Shown piece by piece: positions 61,950 through 64,000 of a DNA stretch of 64,000 nucleotides; the stretch's first letter is position 1; every line of letters begins with the position of its first letter. The position numbers and the translations under genes are program-made. This DNA is from CAVQUE01 sp046290435 (GTDB lineage Bacteria; Actinomycetota; Acidimicrobiia; Acidimicrobiales; UBA8592). Below the pieces are notes generated by a model. The model was not told where the DNA came from. It ran no database searches and saw only the letters and a program-made list of their open reading frames with translations. The DNA is taken from the NCBI GenBank assembly GCA_046290435.1, contig JBKAGO010000052.1:5817-69816 (forward strand). The letters are read 5' to 3'.

Positions 61950-63524
61950 TCACGCCAACAATCGGCGGGCGATGAGCTTGAGGCAGAGGGTCTCGTCGGC
62001 GCCTTCGAAGATCGACAGGACGCGGGCGTCGACGAACAGCCGGGACACCTCGTACTCCTCGGCGTAGCCGTAGCCGCCGTGGATCTGCAGCGCCTCGCGG
62101 GTGACCCATTCGGCGGCCTTGCACACGAACGCCTTGGCCATCGCGGCCTCGGCGGTGCCCTCGCCCTTGGCCATGAGGCGGGCCACCTCGTAGCTGTACT
62201 GGCGGCTGATCTGGATGGTGGCCGCCATGCGGCCCAGCTTGACCCGGGTGAGCTGGTAGGCCGACAGGGGCTCACCGAACACCCGGCGCTCCGCGGCGTA
62301 GGTGTGAGCGAGCTCGTAGGCCCGGTGCATGAGCCCCACCGCACGGGCGGCGGTCTGGATGCGGCCGTTCTCGAAGCCGGCCATCTGGAGGTAGAAGCCC
62401 CGGCCGAGACCGGCCTCGCCGCCGATGAGGTTGCCCTCGGGCACGAACCAGTCCGAGAAGCTGACCTCGTAGCTGTGCATGCCCCGGTAGCCGAGGGTGG
62501 GGATGGCGCGGCCCTCGAGCACGCCGCCGTCTGCCTCGTGGCGGAACTCATGGCCGCTGTCGGCGGGCTTCTCGACGATGAGGATGGACAGGCCCCGGTG
62601 CCCCGCAGCGGGGTCGGGGTCGGTGCGGGCCAGCACCATCAGGGCGGTGGCCTGGCCGGCGAAGGTGCACCAGGTCTTGGTGCCGTTGACCATGAAGCCG
62701 CCCTCGACGGGCGTGGCGGTGACCTTCAATCCGGCGACGTCGGAGCCGAAGTCGGGTTCGGTCACCGCGACGGCGCACAGCGTCTCGCCGGAGGCCAGCT
62801 TGGGCAGCCAGTGCTGCTTCTGTTCCTCGGTGCCGCCGCCCTCGACGGCCCGGGCCAGGATCTCGGGCCGGGTGATCAGCGAGCCGCCGGCCCCGAGCGA
62901 TGCCCGGGAGAGCTCCTCGGTGGCGATGACCATGGCCAGGTAGTCGTCCTCGGTGCCCTGGGCGAACCCGCCGTAGGCCTCGGGGATGGACAGGCCGAAG
63001 CAGCCGAGCTCGGCGACGCCGTCGATGATGTCGCGGGGGATGTCGAGATCCTGGCGGTGGATGTGCTCGGCCTGGGGAGCGATGCGGTCGGTGGCGAAGC
63101 GGCGGAAGGTGTCGGCCACGAGCTCCATGTCGTCGCGCAGGTGCGCGTCGCCCGGCGTGTCGGCAGCCGACGCGACGTAGTCCCCTGCGGTGGCGGCCGA
63201 TGCGAACGCACGGGCCGATGCCAGCGCGTCGGGATCGACGCCCCAACGCTCGTGGGCACTCCACAGGGTGGCGCCGAGGTCGGCGACGACCTGACCGACG
63301 AACACCATGGCGAGGCGTTCCTCGTCGGGCCCGTGTTCGGCGTAGTCGAGCGCCGTCGTGCCCATCGACACCGCGGCGGCGGCGTGCGAGAGGGCATAGA
63401 GGAAGGTCTGGTCGTCGTGGGCCGCGGGCCCGAGTCCCTTGGCCGTGGCGATGGCCTGGTCGATCACACCCTGGGCGGTGGCCAGGGCATCGCGAGCAGC
63501 ATCGAGGGTGGGGGCATCGGACAC
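61950..63524 (-). CDS. Acyl-CoA dehydrogenase, possibly methylsuccinyl-CoA dehydrogenase
   Basis: This 524-residue flavoprotein has a full acyl-CoA dehydrogenase domain (about 125-524): AVTEPDFGSDVAG for the substrate and FAD, ALQIHGGYGYAEEYEVSRLFVDARV, and the catalytic base E507 in IFEGADE. An extra N-terminal helical region of about 115 residues and the C-terminal DARVLSIFEGADE...IARRLL pattern recall (2S)-methylsuccinyl-CoA dehydrogenase of the ethylmalonyl-CoA pathway, rather than ordinary 380-residue beta-oxidation enzymes. No other genes of that pathway are in view. The start is a GTG with GGAG eight bases upstream. Confidence 0.82.
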   Translation of the reverse strand: MSDAPTLDAARDALATAQGVIDQAIATAKGLGPAAHDDQTFLYALSHAAAAVSMGTTALDYAEHGPDEERLAMVFVGQVVADLGATLWSAHERWGVDPDALASARAFASAATAGDYVASAADTPGDAHLRDDMELVADTFRRFATDRIAPQAEHIHRQDLDIPRDIIDGVAELGCFGLSIPEAYGGFAQGTEDDYLAMVIATEELSRASLGAGGSLITRPEILARAVEGGGTEEQKQHWLPKLASGETLCAVAVTEPDFGSDVAGLKVTATPVEGGFMVNGTKTWCTFAGQATALMVLARTDPDPAAGHRGLSILIVEKPADSGHEFRHEADGGVLEGRAIPTLGYRGMHSYEVSFSDWFVPEGNLIGGEAGLGRGFYLQMAGFENGRIQTAARAVGLMHRAYELAHTYAAERRVFGEPLSAYQLTRVKLGRMAATIQISRQYSYEVARLMAKGEGTAEAAMAKAFVCKAAEWVTREALQIHGGYGYAEEYEVSRLFVDARVLSIFEGADETLCLKLIARRLLA

Positions 63525-63674
63525 GGTGGCTCCGGGAGGGCAAGAGCGGACACGAACCCCGACATCGTAGGGGCGGCCGCCACCCGACGGCCGTGTCGAC
63601 CGCCCGACGTCGCCGGCGCTGCTGCCGACGGGCCCGGGACGCGGCGGTGAGAGTAGCGAGCGGCGTTGGCCGAC

Positions 63675-64000
63675 TCAGCGGCGGTCGATTCGCTCGGCCA
63701 GCACGCGAACGGCGGCTTCGAGCGGCGAGAGCTCGTTCTCGACGATGTCCACCACGACGGCATGGTCGGTGTCGAAGTACCGGTGGGCGAGGTGGTCACG
63801 CATGCGGGCGATCGCTCGCCAGGGAACCGTCGGCTCGGTGTCGAGCAGCGCGGGGTCGATGCCCTTCACGGCCTCGCCGATCTCGATCAGCCGGACCCGA
63901 ACGGCGTCGTACACGATGCCCTGGTGGAATTCGCCGTGGGTCAGGTGTGCTCTGATCGCCTCGATGGCGGCGAGGATGTCGGCCAGGCGAGAGGCGTCGT
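63675..64000 (-). CDS. HepT-like ribonuclease toxin (DUF86), 5'-truncated
   Basis: The frame is open through the window end. Reading inward, it gives a helix beginning ASRLADILAAIEAIR, then RVRLIEIGEAVKG, and the HEPN toxin signature R-x4-H-x-Y (RDHLAHRYF), followed by the terminal helix. This is a HepT protein, the RNase half of MntA-HepT toxin-antitoxin pairs. The missing start, and probably the mntA nucleotidyltransferase antitoxin gene, lie beyond the window. A GTG at 63914 could be mistaken for the start, but it would drop the first conserved helix. Confidence 0.8.
   Translation of the reverse strand, partial: DASRLADILAAIEAIRAHLTHGEFHQGIVYDAVRVRLIEIGEAVKGIDPALLDTEPTVPWRAIARMRDHLAHRYFDTDHAVVVDIVENELSPLEAAVRVLAERIDRR

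Noticed and set aside
62079..63650. Plus-strand frame of 523 residues opposite the acyl-CoA dehydrogenase
   Set aside because: It is a Gly/Val/Asp-rich shadow; the minus-strand gene has clear catalytic motifs.

Overview
The window is about 70% GC, with gene-dense coding, extreme GC at third codon positions and many four-base stop/start overlaps. Gene content (Mrp antiporter, WS/DGAT wax-ester synthase, PknB-type kinase, deazaflavin-oxidoreductase remnant, RTX-tailed DUF1501) and TANNNT boxes six to nine bases before start codons suggest an actinobacterium, possibly a free-living or marine Acidimicrobiia relative. This placement is an inference; no rRNA or tRNA gene is present to test it.

Layout. 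1-2.4 kb: 3' end of an NDP-forming acyl-CoA synthetase, a small amphi-Trp protein and a winged-helix regulator. 2.5-13.2 kb (minus strand): one 12-gene run, mnhA-B-C-D-E-F-G, a coiled-coil gene, a zinc-ribbon gene, dabB, dabA and a PII-like gene. Ten of its eleven junctions are four-base overlaps. It joins an Mrp Na+/H+ antiporter to a DAB inorganic-carbon pump, and a separate beta-carbonic anhydrase lies at 57.9 kb. Divergent from the run is an orphan NuoF-like flavoprotein, across an AT-rich spacer with an operator-like palindrome. 14.8-18.8 kb: CPA2 antiporter-Usp fusion, an SDR and a secreted trypsin-like protease. 18.9-25.7 kb: three large glycosyltransferases. 25.7-28.6 kb: DUF1501 (with RTX repeats) and DUF1800 pair. 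28.7-30.8 kb: shikimate kinase and an aldehyde dehydrogenase.

31-40.2 kb (plus strand): a lipid/ester-flavoured block with an alpha/beta hydrolase, a membrane-anchored HSL-type esterase, a WS/DGAT acyltransferase, a class III aminotransferase, an alpha/beta hydrolase lacking its nucleophile serine, a rifampin-phosphotransferase-like dikinase, an SDR and a small membrane protein. 40.2-43.3 kb: guanine deaminase and an MFS transporter fused to a cyclic-nucleotide-binding domain. 43.3-52.8 kb: a lipoprotein and a Ser/Thr kinase with look-alike membrane modules, divergent from a 2131-residue surface protein built of about 15 prealbumin-like repeats plus polyproline and Gly-Asp-Pro stalks.

52.9-64 kb: SDR, siderophore-interacting flavoprotein, gpmI, secreted M6-like metalloprotease, beta-carbonic anhydrase, a frameshifted deazaflavin-oxidoreductase pseudogene, a thioredoxin-reductase-like/FNR fusion, tsaC/sua5, an acyl-CoA dehydrogenase resembling methylsuccinyl-CoA dehydrogenase, and a HepT toxin gene cut by the window edge. 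No CRISPR array, insertion sequence, tRNA or rRNA gene was seen, and no gene-free stretch exceeds 300 bases.
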